From the NCBI GenBank assembly GCA_036365455.1, contig JAWQUS010000010.1, positions 21,872,501 through 21,936,500 on the forward strand: DNA of 64,000 nucleotides, written 5' to 3'. The stretch is from Macrosoma leucophasiata (Eukaryota > Arthropoda > Insecta > Lepidoptera > Hedylidae). Of this stretch, positions 25,284 through 35,747 are shown piece by piece (the stretch's first letter is position 1; each line of letters begins with the position of its first letter). The translations under genes and the position numbers were made by a program. The notes beneath the pieces are model-generated. The model saw only the letters and a list, made by a program, of their open reading frames with translations, ran no database searches and was not told where the DNA came from.

Positions 25284-25565
25284 TCACGGAATTGTACACG
25301 AGTTTGCGTTTCCGTGCTTCGGAGGGCACGTTAAGCCGTCGGTCCCGGTTGCTATCGATAGATAGCAGTCGTTAAACCTTGTCGGAGGCCTTATGGGCGA
25401 TTTGAAAACATCCGACAGCGGGTTGGCCACTAACCCACCCACCTCCACCAATCCGCATTGGAGCAGCGTGGTGGAGTAAGCTCCAGGCTTCCCCCCAAAA
25501 AGGGGAGAGACTCGTGCCCAGCAGTGGGACGTATAATGGGTTGCCATTATTTATTATTATTATTG
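25284..25565 (+). mobile_element. LINE 3'-end fragment with ATT-repeat tail
   Basis: Contains GTTAAGCCGTCGGTCCCGGT, ATAGCAGTCGTTAAACCTTG, GGAGCAGCGTGGTGGAGTAA and CGTGCCCAGCAGTGGGACGTATA, ending in a (TTATTA) microsatellite. This is typical of 3' ends of insect non-LTR elements that lack poly-A. A decayed relative of one block occurs at 46425-46500. Overlapping ORFs on both strands are not genes. Confidence 0.65.
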
Positions 25566-25758
25566 CAGAGTAGAGTCCTCATAGAAACTACTCTTGAAAT
25601 GATAGGTACTCCACTATACTCTATATCAATGGAAACGGACATATGGGAATGACCTTTGCAACCTACTACGAAAATTAATGTCGAATAGTGTTCGACATAA
25701 TTTTTTTTCGATTTAACACATTTCAATTTTAAAAATATCAAATTTCAATTTTATAATG

Positions 25759-26212
25759 TACTAGCTGTGCCCGCGACTACGTCCGCGTGAGAATTCGAGA
25801 GCGTTGGGCGCAACTAGTATAAAAGTAGCCTAAGTTACTCCTTATTACATAGGCCAGTGAAAGTCCCGTCGAAATCGGTCTAGCCGTTCCAGAGATTAGC
25901 GGGAACAAACAGACAGACAGACATAAATAGTAAAAAATATTGTTTTGGTATATGTACCGTGTATACATACATATACATTTAACATTTTTAACATTTAGCA
26001 TTTTTCAAAAAAGCGGTTATTTTTGATAAATGCCTGGTTACAAACAGACACTCCAATTTTATTTATTTGTTGCCTGTCTGTTACCTTTTCACGTCCAAAC
26101 AACTAAAGCGATTTTAAAGAAATAGATAGAGATAGAGCTGACTTTGAGAAAGAACATAGTTTTCATTTATAAAACGACATCCACGCGGGCGAAGCCGTGG
26201 GCAACAGATAGT
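25759..26212 (+). repeat. Dispersed repeat (CTAGCTGTGCCCGCG type)
   Basis: Begins CTAGCTGTGCCCGCGACTACG, includes CCCGTCGAAATCGGTCTAGC, a run of ACAGACAG, GGTATATGTACCGTGTATA and AAACAGACACTCCAATTTTA, and ends GCGGGCGAAGCCGTGGGCAACAG. The reverse-complement order is seen at 51945-52265. I know this family from many lepidopteran genomes and it is often Helitron-linked, but that link is not proven here. Confidence 0.65.
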
Positions 26213-26403
26213 TCTGTATAAAGCATATAAGTAGACGTCGTGCTTCGATTGTTTAGACATATTTATTTTGACCTCTGAATTCTGTCGATTGCATGAATGA
26301 ATATTGAGTAAATGTTTAATGCTTCAAATAACCTTTGTGAATGAAGGTGAATTACTTACGTAAAATATAATTTTATTTAAATAAATATTTTCATTTTTCT
26401 ATT

Positions 26404-26650
26404 TATTTTATGTAACGAAGGTGGCACACAAGCTTGGAGTTCACACGGATGTTAAGTGATGACTGCAGCCTACAGACATCGACGCAGTAACCAGAGGTCA
26501 AAATGCAGATCTGCTGCCAACTCTGTCAATAGTTATCACGTGGCCATACAGTACCATCTACCTGGAATACGATAGTGTTGAACACTACAATTTGGCGGCA
26601 GATAGATTTGGTAATGCGATGGTCAACGCGCTCGAGTTCCTACACTGGAA
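26404..26650 (-). mobile_element. RA retroposon, diverged
   Basis: Older RA copy. TTTTATGTAACGAAGGTGGC at the tail side, then GATGACTGCAGCCTACAGACATC, and GATAGTGTTGAACACTACAATTTGGCGGCAGATAG. It ends near CTGGAACTAATAA. Confidence 0.75.
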
Positions 26651-26654
26651 CTAA

Positions 26655-27000
26655 TAAACTAAAATTAAATTCAACACGGACGAAGTCACGAGCACAGCTA
26701 GCCTAAAATATGATCGATTTCGTTATTGCATCTTGGTTGCTCAGGAGTGTAATGCGTCACATTCAATGTCTGCCCCAGCATCGAACATACCTATGACATT
26801 GCTTTCAAGGAAATCCGTTCTATAATTACTCACGCGAAATCACATAATGAAATTGAACACTCGGTTAAACGTATGCAAGTGCATGCCAAGACAATAATTG
26901 TGAGGGAAATATGCATGTCGAAAACATGTACCGCAATAATTGTGTTGGGTGTACAGTTATTAAGGTGCTTTTAAATGGATAATGTCTGCAATATTTAAAA
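26655..27000. other. Unannotated DNA
   Basis: Nothing recognisable apart from the edges of neighbouring repeats. Confidence 0.4.
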
Positions 27001-27165
27001 CATGACTTTACGCCTGTAATCCCCGAAGGGGTAGGCAGAGATAAATGTATGCATTCAAGCAAACATGCAAACACCCACGATTCGCCGGTTACGTTTTGGC
27101 TCATGGTAACAGGAGGTGAGCCTGTTGACATCTCCGGGCACATTACATTGTGGTAGTGGAACACT
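27001..27165 (-). mobile_element. SINE1, 3' body, 5'-truncated
   Basis: On the minus strand it carries ATGTGCCCGGAGATGTCAAC, the AACGTAACCGGCGAATCGTGG block and the 3' hairpin CTACCCCTTCGGGGATTACA followed by GGCGTAAAG. The tRNA-like head is absent, as expected from 5' truncation. Confidence 0.8.
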
Positions 27166-27795
27166 GAAGAAACACAAAATGTACCTCTCTAGTACGAAAG
27201 ATGGCGTATGACCGAGTTGCATCGCACATACGAAGTTTTTGCAAAAGTTGCCCTATTCACTTTGGGAACTTGTATAAAGTTCCCAAAGTTAATCGTTGGG
27301 CTGTGGCTCACCAGGCGCTATCACCTCGTCCGATCGGAGGATTTTTCCCTATCGTATGAACATTGCCACCAGGGGTGTATTTACCCTAGGGCCAGAAGGG
27401 CTATAGCCCGGGGCGGCAGGTCGCGAGGGGCGGCCCAGGGGCGGCCGGCAGGCCGCCCCAAGGGCTTTGGGTTGGACTTTAAAAAAATACGAAAAAATAT
27501 TTTAAGACGTAAGCCTCGAACGCCCCTGCACCGCCTTTCTACATGTTGATTTCATATCTGAAGAAATTTTAAATTCAATTAATGTATGAAAGCCGCCCCT
27601 TGTGTTGTGCGTGGATTACATGTCTGAAGAAATTCGAAATTTAATTGAAGTATGCAAGCCGCCCCTTGTTCTTTCCTGAACCGGTTGAACCGTTAATTTT
27701 TTTTCCGCCTCGGTTTTGCTTCATGCTATATTGTTCTAGGCTGCGGGGCGGCGAAGCAGTGGAACAGAACAGTATTCATTTTTGCAGTAGCCTGC

Positions 27796-27841
27796 TGACT
27801 TCACTTCGAATCATCCGGCGCGGATTATCCGAAGTGAAGTC
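27796..27841. repeat. Imperfect inverted repeat (hairpin)
   Basis: Arms TGACTTCACTTCGAATCATC and GGATTATCCGAAGTGAAGTCA pair with about two mismatches around a short CGGCG-type loop, inside the hAT relic. Confidence 0.75.
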
Positions 27842-28299
27842 AGTCTTGGAACTAATAACTCCTTAACTATCTCGGATCTTGGTATGTTTCAATGTAGGTC
27901 GGCTCACATTGGGTTGGCGCAGTGTTGCCAACTGCACCGTTACATTACCATAATTACGGTAAAAACACCGTAATTGGTAAAAATCTACCATCTACCATAC
28001 GTTTGTAACTACGGTAGCAAAAAACACCGTAATAGGTATTAGATCACTTAATAATAATTTGGATATTATGATATTTACAAAACTTAAATATATTTACGTA
28101 GTTGGGTACCTACATACATGTTTAAGAAGTACTCGCATTACGTTATGGTATTCTCATTAACTCTCTTGTGGAACACTGGATTCCCATCAATATCCCAGAG
28201 AGAACTTGATTGGAAATTAAAGATATTACCTAAAAACAATGGTGTAGAATGTCATTGCCTAAAAATTAAAATTCGTTAGAAGCATGTATTTTAATTGAG

Positions 28300-28610
28300 G
28301 CTAGCTGTCCCGGCAAACTTCGTATTGCTTACAGACCAATCAGCCTTCCATTGGTTCCACAGTCGATGGTATTGCCTCAGAATGAAATAATGTGTTAAAG
28401 GTTTGATAGATACGGATTATTTGTATGGGAAAATAAAATTGTGGTTTTTACTGATTCCCTTCAATTTCTTCATATTTTCTTACCTTTTAAACCATCCCTC
28501 GACTTCCAAAAACAATTCAAAACCAAAATTAGCCAAATCGGTAAAGCCGTTCTCGAGTTTTAGAGAGACTAACGAACAGCAATTGATTCATATATATATA
28601 CAGACGATTA
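28300..28610 (+). repeat. Dispersed repeat (TGTCCCGGCAAACTTCG type)
   Basis: Begins CTAGCTGTCCCGGCAAACTT, includes CAGACCAATCAGCCTTCCAT, and ends GCCGTTCTCGAGTTTTAGAG, ACTAACGAACAGCAATT and a short TA run. I recognise this as a widespread lepidopteran repeat, probably a Helitron-type non-autonomous element. It sits inside the hAT relic. The ORF at 28403-28642 is this repeat. Confidence 0.6.
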
Positions 28611-29252
28611 CTCGGAACGTGAAGTATAATTCGCCGGGTTAATTTAAATTCAATTCAATAATTGCATGATGTGCATTTGCATTTGATATAAACCTCAGTG
28701 GTTTAAAGTAATGCATTGATAAAAAAAATTGTATATCATGTTATTTTTATGTGTTAAATAAATTAAAAAAAAAAATCACTTGATACGTACAAAATTTTGT
28801 CATCCTTTGTTGTCTGAAGTTTTTAGTTTAAAAAATGGACAGTGATAATCTTGGACGTTCGTCTTCGGGGGATGGCAGAGGGGGGCAGCTGCCCCTCTCT
28901 AGAAACTAAAAGCAGCATGATATGTACCATAAGTATAGGTACCAACCTGGCCCCACTAGAGCCAATCTGCCCTCCCTTATAGTCAAGCTGCCCTCTCTAA
29001 TTCGTTGGCTGGCGATGTCTTTGGCGATGATGACAGCGCTGAACGAGAAAATAGTCAAATCACATCTAAAAAAAAGCGTCAAAAGCTTTGACTCATTACG
29101 TATTGCTGAACATTCACGGTAATTTCGCAACAGAAAGCCTAAAGCTACAGGTTTATTGGCTCAACTGAATTCCTTAGAAACAGCGATATTATCGGAATTC
29201 TGGGGATCAGCCCTAAAACAATTTAATTTAAAAAAATGATCTGAAAGTGGCG

Positions 29253-29390
29253 TTTCCTTGCATTGAAATTGCGTGGCGCATATTTCTTTGTACTGCAGTA
29301 ACGAATTGTAGCTCATTTTCGGTACTCAAAAGGATAAAGAACTATTTGAGATCGCGTCTTATCGAAGAAGGGCTTATTCGGCAATTTTAA
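29253..29390 (+). pseudogene. hAT transposase C-terminal fragment
   Basis: The frame reads FPCIEIAWRIFLC, then TAVTNCSSFSVLKRIKNYLR, then SRLIEEG to a TAA. This matches the hAT dimerisation block (family pattern: P-x-x-E-x-x-x-R-x-x-L, PVTN-C-S-E-R-S-F-S-x-L-K-x-I-K-x-x-L-R). The zinc-finger MYM-like branch of hAT is my best guess. The ER of the SERSFS motif is lost in a small deletion (SSFS). Upstream catalytic parts are not recognisable. Confidence 0.7.
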
Positions 29391-29572
29391 TTATCGAAGC
29401 CGGTTAACAAATAAAATTGATGACGACAATGTAATAGGTAAACGAATTTTAACGGAATAAGCATGTAAAATATTAAATCTACCTATATATTTTTTTTCTT
29501 TCATTCCTTGATGGGGCGGAAAGCTATAGGAGCCCGGGGCGCGCAATCTTAAAATACGCCCCTGATTTCCAC

Positions 29573-30735
29573 CCGTTCCTCCCTCCATAAACAATACAAA
29601 TGAATGATGTGAATTTTAGAATTGCCATCCATTAAAAATATTGTCCGTTAAAACAAACCTTTATCGCGAGTGATATTATGTCAATAACATTTAAACAGTA
29701 ATTCCACATGATTACACAGTCAATTTATGACTGAAAAGAAAGTGCATAACGAACGCATCTGTCACTCTGACCACGACAAAGTTTGCGGCGAGATAATTAT
29801 GACAATGACATGACGGAATGACTAATGACAGTTTAACGACGAATCCACGCTGTACAACTAAACGATTGAGTTAAACCCCGCTGTCTCATTGAGCTCTTTT
29901 TGGAATTCCGTAGTTATCACAATTTGAACCTTGTTTGTTTCGCTCCGTTTATTGATGTTGACGTTTATTGATGATCCACTGAATAATTGGTGAACAAAAA
30001 ATGAAAAATGTCACCATATTTAGATGAAAGTGACCTTGAAAAATGTGTGAGAACAATTGAAATATGTTGTAACCTTGTTTTTGTTTCAATGAGAGTCGCT
30101 AAGCGTGGGCTTTGTAATACTGTTTTACGTTTCTTACAATGAGTCTTTTGAAAAGGCTACTTTCTTTTCAAATATTGATTAAAAATACTTATTCAAAGGT
30201 AGGTTAGTAATGTCTAGAAAGGCTTCGATTTCTGGGAAACAAGTAACTAATTACCTACGGTTACATAACCTTAAATCTGTACTTTTACGCCGTAAGATGA
30301 ATTTAATATCCTGTTTCGTTTGATGTGTTTGTAGAAACTAAAGAAAGCATTGCTATTCAGATTAGGATCAGAATACCAACTAATACGGAACCCTTCTTCA
30401 CATATTGCTACACTTACAAAACCAGTTTTTTTTTTTTCACTGGCGCCTATGAAGGTCAACTTGCATAATACACACTTGTAAAGCTTGTTCGAGTGACAGG
30501 TTTGTTAAATGCCTTTTATTAATTGTTTGTTCTTTAATGTCCTACTTTTGGGCTTAGGTATTGGGCACAATGATGAATGAAACCAATTTACATAAATGAC
30601 TACTCTCATTTTAAATTATAATTGGATTTGTAAAACTATATGTGAGTTAAGTGATTATAATATGATGATTTCATTGAAGACTAATGGCTCGCGCCGGCTC
30701 CACACGGGTGCAATTAATGTAATATGACCTATGTC
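29573..30735. other. Unannotated AT-rich DNA
   Basis: Nothing recognisable; the ORF at 30271-30459 is featureless. Confidence 0.45.
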
Positions 30736-30854
30736 ACTCATAGCCGAATACTCAAACGTCGCTCAATTTAAGAAATATGCGTTATCTCTATCGTTTGAAC
30801 GTGTTTTATAAAGACAGTAGACTTTTAAGTCCCACTTAGATTTAAGTTTGCACT

Positions 30855-30855
<1 letters not shown>

Positions 30856-30903
<48 letters not shown>

Positions 30904-30905
30904 CG
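30856..30905. repeat. (TC)n microsatellite
   Basis: About 24 TC units with one interruption, lying at the 5' side of the RA insertion. Confidence 0.95.
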
Positions 30906-30916
30906 TCTCTCTTACA

Positions 30917-31187
30917 GGTGGTAGAGCTCCAGTGATGGAGTTCGCAGGCGTAGGCACCACCGCATTACCTAATATACTTGCCGCTAAATGGTAGTGTTCA
31001 GCACTATCGTGTGCCGATCAGGTGGTAATGTACGGCCCTGTCATTTCCGACACAGAGGCAAAGTAAGGTAACGCATCTGCATTTTGACCTTTTTGGTCTT
31101 TGTGTAAGTGTCTATAGGCTGCAGTCATCACTTAACATCAATGTGAACTGCATGCTTGTTTGCCAATTCTATCACATAAAAAAAAAT
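30917..31187 (+). mobile_element. RA retroposon, full length
   Basis: Plus-strand RA from GGTGGTAGAGCTCC to an A-tail (CATAAAAAAAAA). The small GAGCTCC/GGAG hairpin at the 5' side and TAGTG-TTCAG-CACTA are present. It is inserted in MITE-A with a short duplicated TAAGT. Confidence 0.88.
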
Positions 31188-31310
31188 AAGTGACGTTTGA
31201 GTATTTGGCCGTCAGTGAATCAATCCAGTAGTTTTTGTGTGAAAACGTTTTAAACATGCATACAAAAACACAAACAATCTTTATATGTAATATTAATAAA
31301 AGACTAATTT

Positions 31311-31488
31311 TCCATTTTCTGGAAGTTTCCAAGTACTTCGGAGTTAGGTAATGTGCCCGGAGATGGCAACAGGTTCGCCACCTGTTACATGGGCCAAAAC
31401 GTAACCGGCGAGTTGTGGGTGTTTGCGTGTATGCTTGAATGCATGCATTTACCTCTGCCTACCCCTTCGGGGATTACAGGCGTGAAGT
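31311..31488 (+). mobile_element. SINE1, 5'-truncated
   Basis: SINE1 body from TTTTCCATTTTCTGGAAGTTT to the 3' hairpin CTACCCCTTCGGGGATTACA and GGCGTGAAGTTACG. No tRNA-like head. Confidence 0.85.
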
Positions 31489-31534
31489 TACGTTTTTTAT
31501 TAATAATTATAGATGGATGAACGATATCATAATT

Positions 31535-31597
31535 TCAGCCGAAAGACGTCTACAGCTGGACAAATGCCACTGCCACAACGAACGGTCTTATTTATGG
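31535..31597 (+). mobile_element. Short LINE 3' scrap
   Basis: CAGCCGAAAGACGTCTACAG, then CTGGACAAATGCC and CCACAACGAACGGTC. I recognise this block from 3' regions of lepidopteran non-LTR elements. Very short, so tentative. Confidence 0.4.
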
Positions 31598-31829
31598 TGA
31601 GTGAATATTGCGGTATATAGACATCTACACAAAAACTAGAAGTCCATACGCAGATGCGTTACGATGCATAAGTTGTTTTGCCTCTATAACAGTTAAATAC
31701 TACGGTGCCATAAATTATCAGCCTCCTGTAACACGATAATACCTGTTGAACAATACTATTCGGCGACGCTAGGTAATTCATGCGGTGGTGCCTACGCCCT
31801 CGAAAACTGACATTGAAACTCCTGTCATG
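31598..31829 (-). mobile_element. RA retroposon, strongly diverged
   Basis: Retains the order GTATATAGACATCTACACAA, GCAGATGCGTTAC, TTTTGCCTCTATAACAG, CACGATAATA, and GCGGTGGTGCCTACGCCCTC with many changes. Confidence 0.65.
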
Positions 31830-32085
31830 AGAAGATCTCACTTAAGAAAATGATTTTCTAAAGTAGACAGTTCCTCCCAAGCGCCTACCTTTCCCAGGCC
31901 TCAGAATATACAAACCGCCTTTTTCAATTTTCATTCTACGTCATGTTTTTTTACATAATCAGTATAAATAATGTATGATGTTTTCTTGTTCCAGGTATTT
32001 GATCCATTCATCGACATTGTGAGTTGTATTTTCATTCAAAAGTGCATTAAATTACCATTATTTGGAATCTATTGTTCCATTTGAC

Positions 32086-32295
32086 GACCCGGTTAGTCCA
32101 GCGGTGCGAAACCACCGTTTGATTCGAAGGGTCGCGGGTTCGATCCCCGCACCGGAACAGATATTTGTATGGCCTACAGATATTTGTTTCGGGTCTGGGT
32201 GTTTGTGTATGCGTTGTATGTGTACAACGGCACCCACGACACAGGTTTATACTCGTACCTACTGTGGGGCTGTGAGTGTAAGCGTATTTTATTTT
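32086..32295 (+). mobile_element. SINE2, near full length
   Basis: The tRNA-like head has GGTTAGTCCAGCGGT (A-box-like) and GCGGGTTCGATCCCCGC, a perfect 5-bp T-arm stem with a 7-nt loop containing the B-box. The body ATATTTGTATGGCCTACAGA to GGGGCTGTGAGTGTAAGCGT follows. These would be internal RNA polymerase III promoter boxes. No convincing TSD was found. Confidence 0.85.
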
Positions 32296-32388
32296 ATTTA
32301 TTTTTATTGAAATGTTCGTGGTAGTAAACTGTAATCCTTATTTGAAATAAAACTTTTAAGTGTACCTATAATAAAACTACTGTTGGTT

Positions 32389-32676
32389 ACTGGTGGTAGA
32401 ACTGGTAGAATTCCAGTGTAGGATCTCGAGGACGTAGGCACCACCGCATTACCTAATTTATCTGCCGCTAAATAGTAGTGTTGAGAACTACGTGATCCGG
32501 TTAGACGGTAATGTATGGCCCCGTAATAATATCACAGAGACATGACAACTAAGGTCTCAGGGGTGGCAACGTATTTGCATTTTGACTTCTTGTTTTTGTG
32601 TAGATGTATATAAAAGTCATTACTTAACATCAATGTGAGCTGCAGGCTTGTTTGTCACCTTCGTTACATAAAAAAA
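32389..32676 (+). mobile_element. RA retroposon, full length
   Basis: Begins ACTGGTGGTAGAACTGG and ends TTCGTTACATAAAAAA, followed by a TA microsatellite. The GTAGTGTTGAGAACTAC hairpin differs from other copies but the stem is kept. Confidence 0.85.
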
Positions 32677-32756
32677 TATATATATATATATATAATCAAA
32701 GCGATTCGACATTATATGTTATAATTATATATAAGTTATTATGTAAGTTATAATAT

Positions 32757-32942
32757 CTTAATATATATAAATCTCGTGTCACAATGTTTGTCCTCAATGG
32801 ACTCCTAAACCACTTAACCGATTATAATAAAATTCGCACACCATGTGCAGTTTGATCCAACTTGAGAGATAGGATAGCTTACATTACGCTATGACTAATA
32901 GGAGCAGAGCAGCGCGGGCGAAGCCGGGGCGGGCCGCTAGTG
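32757..32942 (+). mobile_element. Helitron-like non-autonomous element
   Basis: Starts near TATATATAAATCTCGTGTCA and contains ACACCATGTGCAGTTTGATC, ending CGGGCGAAGCCGGGGCGGGC and CGCTAG|T. The GC-rich end followed by CTAG|T is like Helitron 3' ends and matches the end of the element at 47200-47412. The 5' border is uncertain. Confidence 0.55.
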
Positions 32943-33400
32943 TTATATAAAAACGGCTATATGCAAGTCGGACTCGCGTGCTCTGGGTTCTGTAGAAATG
33001 AGAGATTTCCTTTATTTCCTTATACATAAACTTCATATAGATTTTACTGTAAGCTCTAAGTAAAGAACTGTTTTCAGTATTTTTAAAACAATAAGGGTCA
33101 GTAATTTTTGGAATAATAGCTTCAAAAAATAATTTTAGTTAAGTTGCTGAAATTTATTTGAGATAAGTACCTATATTAAGACTTAATTAGATATATCACT
33201 AAATGTACTTTTAACTTTGAAATTAACTTTATCCTCCGTATGGGTCACTGATTTACATATTACCTAAGTGTGAACAAAAATTTCAACTCAATCGGTCAAG
33301 TACTTTCGGAAAAAATCCGCTGTGATAGACAGATAGACTGTGATAGACAGACGTAAGTGAAAATATTAGGTCCGTTATTTCCTCTTGAGGTACGGGATCC
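32943..33400. repeat. Dispersed repeat debris
   Basis: CAAGTCGGACTCGCG and GGGTTCTGTA at 32960-32995, and AATTTCAACTCAATCGGTCA, followed by GATAGACAGA runs and TTGAGGTACGGGATCC at 33275-33395. These are blocks of a common moth intron repeat; a related segment lies at 55960-56108. Confidence 0.55.
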
Positions 33401-33930
33401 TGCACACAAAAGCATGCTCGCGTAAAGGTTCGGTACGGTCACCGGTGCGTTAGCACCTTAATTACATAAAAGTAAATACACACTTTATTAGTAACACTCC
33501 CTGTGACATAGAACACGAATACAGGAACAGTAGAATCATTATTGAAATAATTTTATCGCTAATTCTTTTGCCTAATTACCCATGCACAAGTGTAGTTGTT
33601 CTGTAACGTATAAATATCGATTCCCATACCACATTTATCAGTGTTTTTATTCGTTAACATTCGCTACTAGTGCTTATCTTTGACATATTTAATTGCTTAT
33701 AAAGTGTTTCCCATAACTAATGGAATGAAAATATATTCAATGCCAAATACCAACTTATCAATTTACCCGACGTATACAAATTGGCTAATGCCGCCAATAG
33801 TTTTAAGCGCGGCGCACATCTTTATTACGAAATGCGGGATGCGGGATATTTTGATACGACAGAACACACGATGCAACATACTCGACTTCGAAATCCACTG
33901 TCTTTTGTATAACACCCCCGATTCGACGAG
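33400..33930. other. Unannotated DNA
   Basis: No recognisable repeat. The ORF at 33680-33985 (101 codons) has no family features and runs into the next repeat. Confidence 0.4.
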
Positions 33931-33933
33931 GAA

Positions 33934-34115
33934 AATTCAGAGAATCAGAATCAGAATCAGGAACTCATTTTTTCATTTAGGGTGACAGGCACCTCTTATG
34001 ACACGTCAAAAACAAACAAAATAAATTAAAGTGAATAACAATTGATATACATGTCAAACAAGATAAAAAAATATATGTATTGTCAAGAATATCACTAAGA
34101 TAAAACTAAATTTAA
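33934..34115 (+). repeat. Dispersed repeat with (GAATCA)n end
   Basis: Begins with GAATCAGAATCAGAATCAGG, then TCATTTAGGGTGACAGGCAC, AAAATAAATTAAAGTGAATA and ATACATGTCAAACA. The same blocks appear reverse-complemented at 46105-46290. Confidence 0.7.
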
Positions 34116-34119
34116 TATA

Positions 34120-35145
34120 CTAATGTAAAAAGTATATCAGTAGAATATCTCAGAGCTAAAAATGATCGGCGTGAAAATGCAATAAGTAGCTCTACAAGTC
34201 TCTCAAGAAGCTGTTTTTCTGTTTCTTACGTAAAAAGGAGAATGTACCAAATCTAACGAAGAGAGATGCTTGAAGCATTTTGAATTTTTACTTAAAATAA
34301 GGTATGGATTCACGTCAAGACAAAGAAAGAGGGGTATATATATATATCTTGGTTTCTTTAAAGTTATCCTACTTTTTCTAAAGGTTGTACATCGGTTTCT
34401 CTCATCTGACTTATTAGGTCTATATTATATCAATAAAGGTTCGTTCAAAAAACATATTTTCTGGCATACTTTTTCATACGCCTACGATGCGTTTGTTATA
34501 TTTGTTTCATGGCACTTTTTCAACTTCGGCGTAGTCATCTACATGTTTTTTTTTAATCGCGAATATTCATACCACTTACATACTCCCTAGGCTTCAGCCT
34601 TAGCTTACTACCACTAGCCCAAAACTCATTTATTCTATTTATTGCAGAAACACAGAAAACTCTCTCCTGTTATTTTATGTGCCGAGTCTTATATGTGAGC
34701 GTCTAACCTTACGTAGGGCTTGTTGATGTCAACAAACTGATGGCATTGTAGTTTAACGGCGAGCTAAATGTCAACGTGGCTGACGTCACTCAGATAATCC
34801 TCACTATAGTATAATGCAAACGAATCGAAAGGGATTTAGATGACGTCATGTTCACGCGTATCGCAATCGAGCTTTGATACTATAGTGATGTGATTGTTGT
34901 GTGAACTGTTGCCGTGAACCAATGACCTTGTGAACTATCATAATAATCACACACTTAATCAAATATCAAATATTATTTCACTCGTGAAGATTTCTAATTG
35001 AACTACTACTAAGTATCATTAAAAAACATTAAAATTTCTCATCGAACGTTTATTTTATCGCAAGCAACCTACCTTTATACCTACGCATTTGAACTACATT
35101 CATATTAGAAAGTCATTAACACATATATCTTAGTACTTTTATGTA
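34120..35145. other. Unannotated DNA with a small inverted repeat
   Basis: 34800-34888 is bounded by the 12-bp inverted repeat TCACTATAGTAT / ATACTATAGTGA and may be a tiny MITE. The ORF at 34270-34590 (106 codons, hydrophobic) has no recognisable family and is probably chance. Confidence 0.4.
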
Positions 35146-35150
35146 TATCA

Positions 35151-35235
35151 ACCTCATTGATTAAAAGAAAATAATTAAGTAAGTAGTAAGTAGGTTACCG
35201 TACCTACTTAATTATTTTCTTTTAATCAATGAGGT
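35151..35235. repeat. Perfect inverted repeat, 31-bp arms
   Basis: 35151-35181 (ACCTCATTGATTAAAAGAAA and on) is the exact reverse complement of 35205-35235, with a 23-nt spacer that itself contains the inverted words GTAGGT and ACCTAC. It could extrude as a cruciform. Confidence 0.95.
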
Positions 35236-35424
35236 ACGTGATAAACTAGATTTTTTGTATATTAGAAAAGTAGCAAATATGCATACAACTATCGTGGTTT
35301 AGTTAAATTAGGTTTTCTACTCTTAAGACCTAAAATATGTTACCTCTAAGAAAATATCACAATCACATACACAGATTTTTATTTTGTAATGGTGGCATTT
35401 AAGTTGGTATACAGTTTTTTTTAT

Positions 35425-35603
35425 AGTAGGTACACTCACAGCCCCCAGTAGGTATAAACCTGTGCCGTTGTACACATACAACACATACACAAACACCCAG
35501 ACTCGAAACAAATATCTGTAGGAAATAATTGTCCCGGTGCGGGGATCGAACCCGCGACCCTTCGAATCAAACGGTCATCTCACACCGCTGGACTAACCGG
35601 TCG
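35425..35603 (-). mobile_element. SINE2 copy
   Basis: Minus-strand SINE2 with a small deletion in the body. The B-box in the T-arm-like stem is intact, and the head ends at a CGTCGTCGTC run. Confidence 0.8.
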
Positions 35604-35612
35604 TCGTCGTCG

Positions 35613-35735
35613 TCAGTTTACATTGATGGTAAGTGAATACTGCAGCCTATAAATATCTTCTCAAAAACCAATGATCAAATTGCAAATGCGTTGCCACCCC
35701 CTGTGGCTAAAGATGTTTAGCCTCTATCCCAGTTA
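35613..35735 (-). mobile_element. RA 3' fragment, diverged
   Basis: CAGTTTACATTGATGGTAAG, ACTGCAGCCTATAAATATCT and GCAAATGCGTTGCCACCCC in RA order; the 5' half is missing. Confidence 0.65.
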
Positions 35736-35747
35736 TTACTGTGTATA

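Larger units (their letters stand above)
27370..29564 (+). mobile_element. hAT-family DNA transposon relic
   Basis: A 2195-bp element with terminal inverted repeats CAGGGGTGTATTTAC (27370) and, reverse-complemented at the right end, CAGGGGCGTATTTTA (to 29564). It is flanked by 8-bp direct repeats ATTGCCAC (27362-27369) and ATTTCCAC (29565-29572), 7 of 8 identical, the TSD length typical of hAT elements. Both ends are rich in GGGGC/GCCCC. Only the transposase C-terminus is recognisable (29253-29390). The element also contains a hairpin at 27796-27841 and an inserted dispersed repeat at 28300-28610. Confidence 0.8.
30738..31215. mobile_element. MITE-A copy interrupted by an RA insertion
   Basis: The left part (30738-30845) has AGCCGAATACTCAAACGTC and TATCTCTATCGTTTGAACGTGTTTTATAAAGAC. 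The right end (AAGTGACGTTTGAGTATTTGGCCGTCAG) reappears at 31189-31215. Between them lie a (TC)n tract and an RA copy. The intact copy at 54082-54218 shows the uninterrupted sequence TTTAAGTGACGTTTG. Confidence 0.8.

Noticed and set aside
33680..33985. 101-codon plus-strand ORF
   Set aside because: No recognisable domain, AT-driven composition, and the 3' end runs into the GAATCA-end dispersed repeat.
34270..34590. 106-codon hydrophobic plus-strand ORF
   Set aside because: Rich in F, Y, I and L as expected from random AT-rich sequence; no promoter, splice or family evidence.
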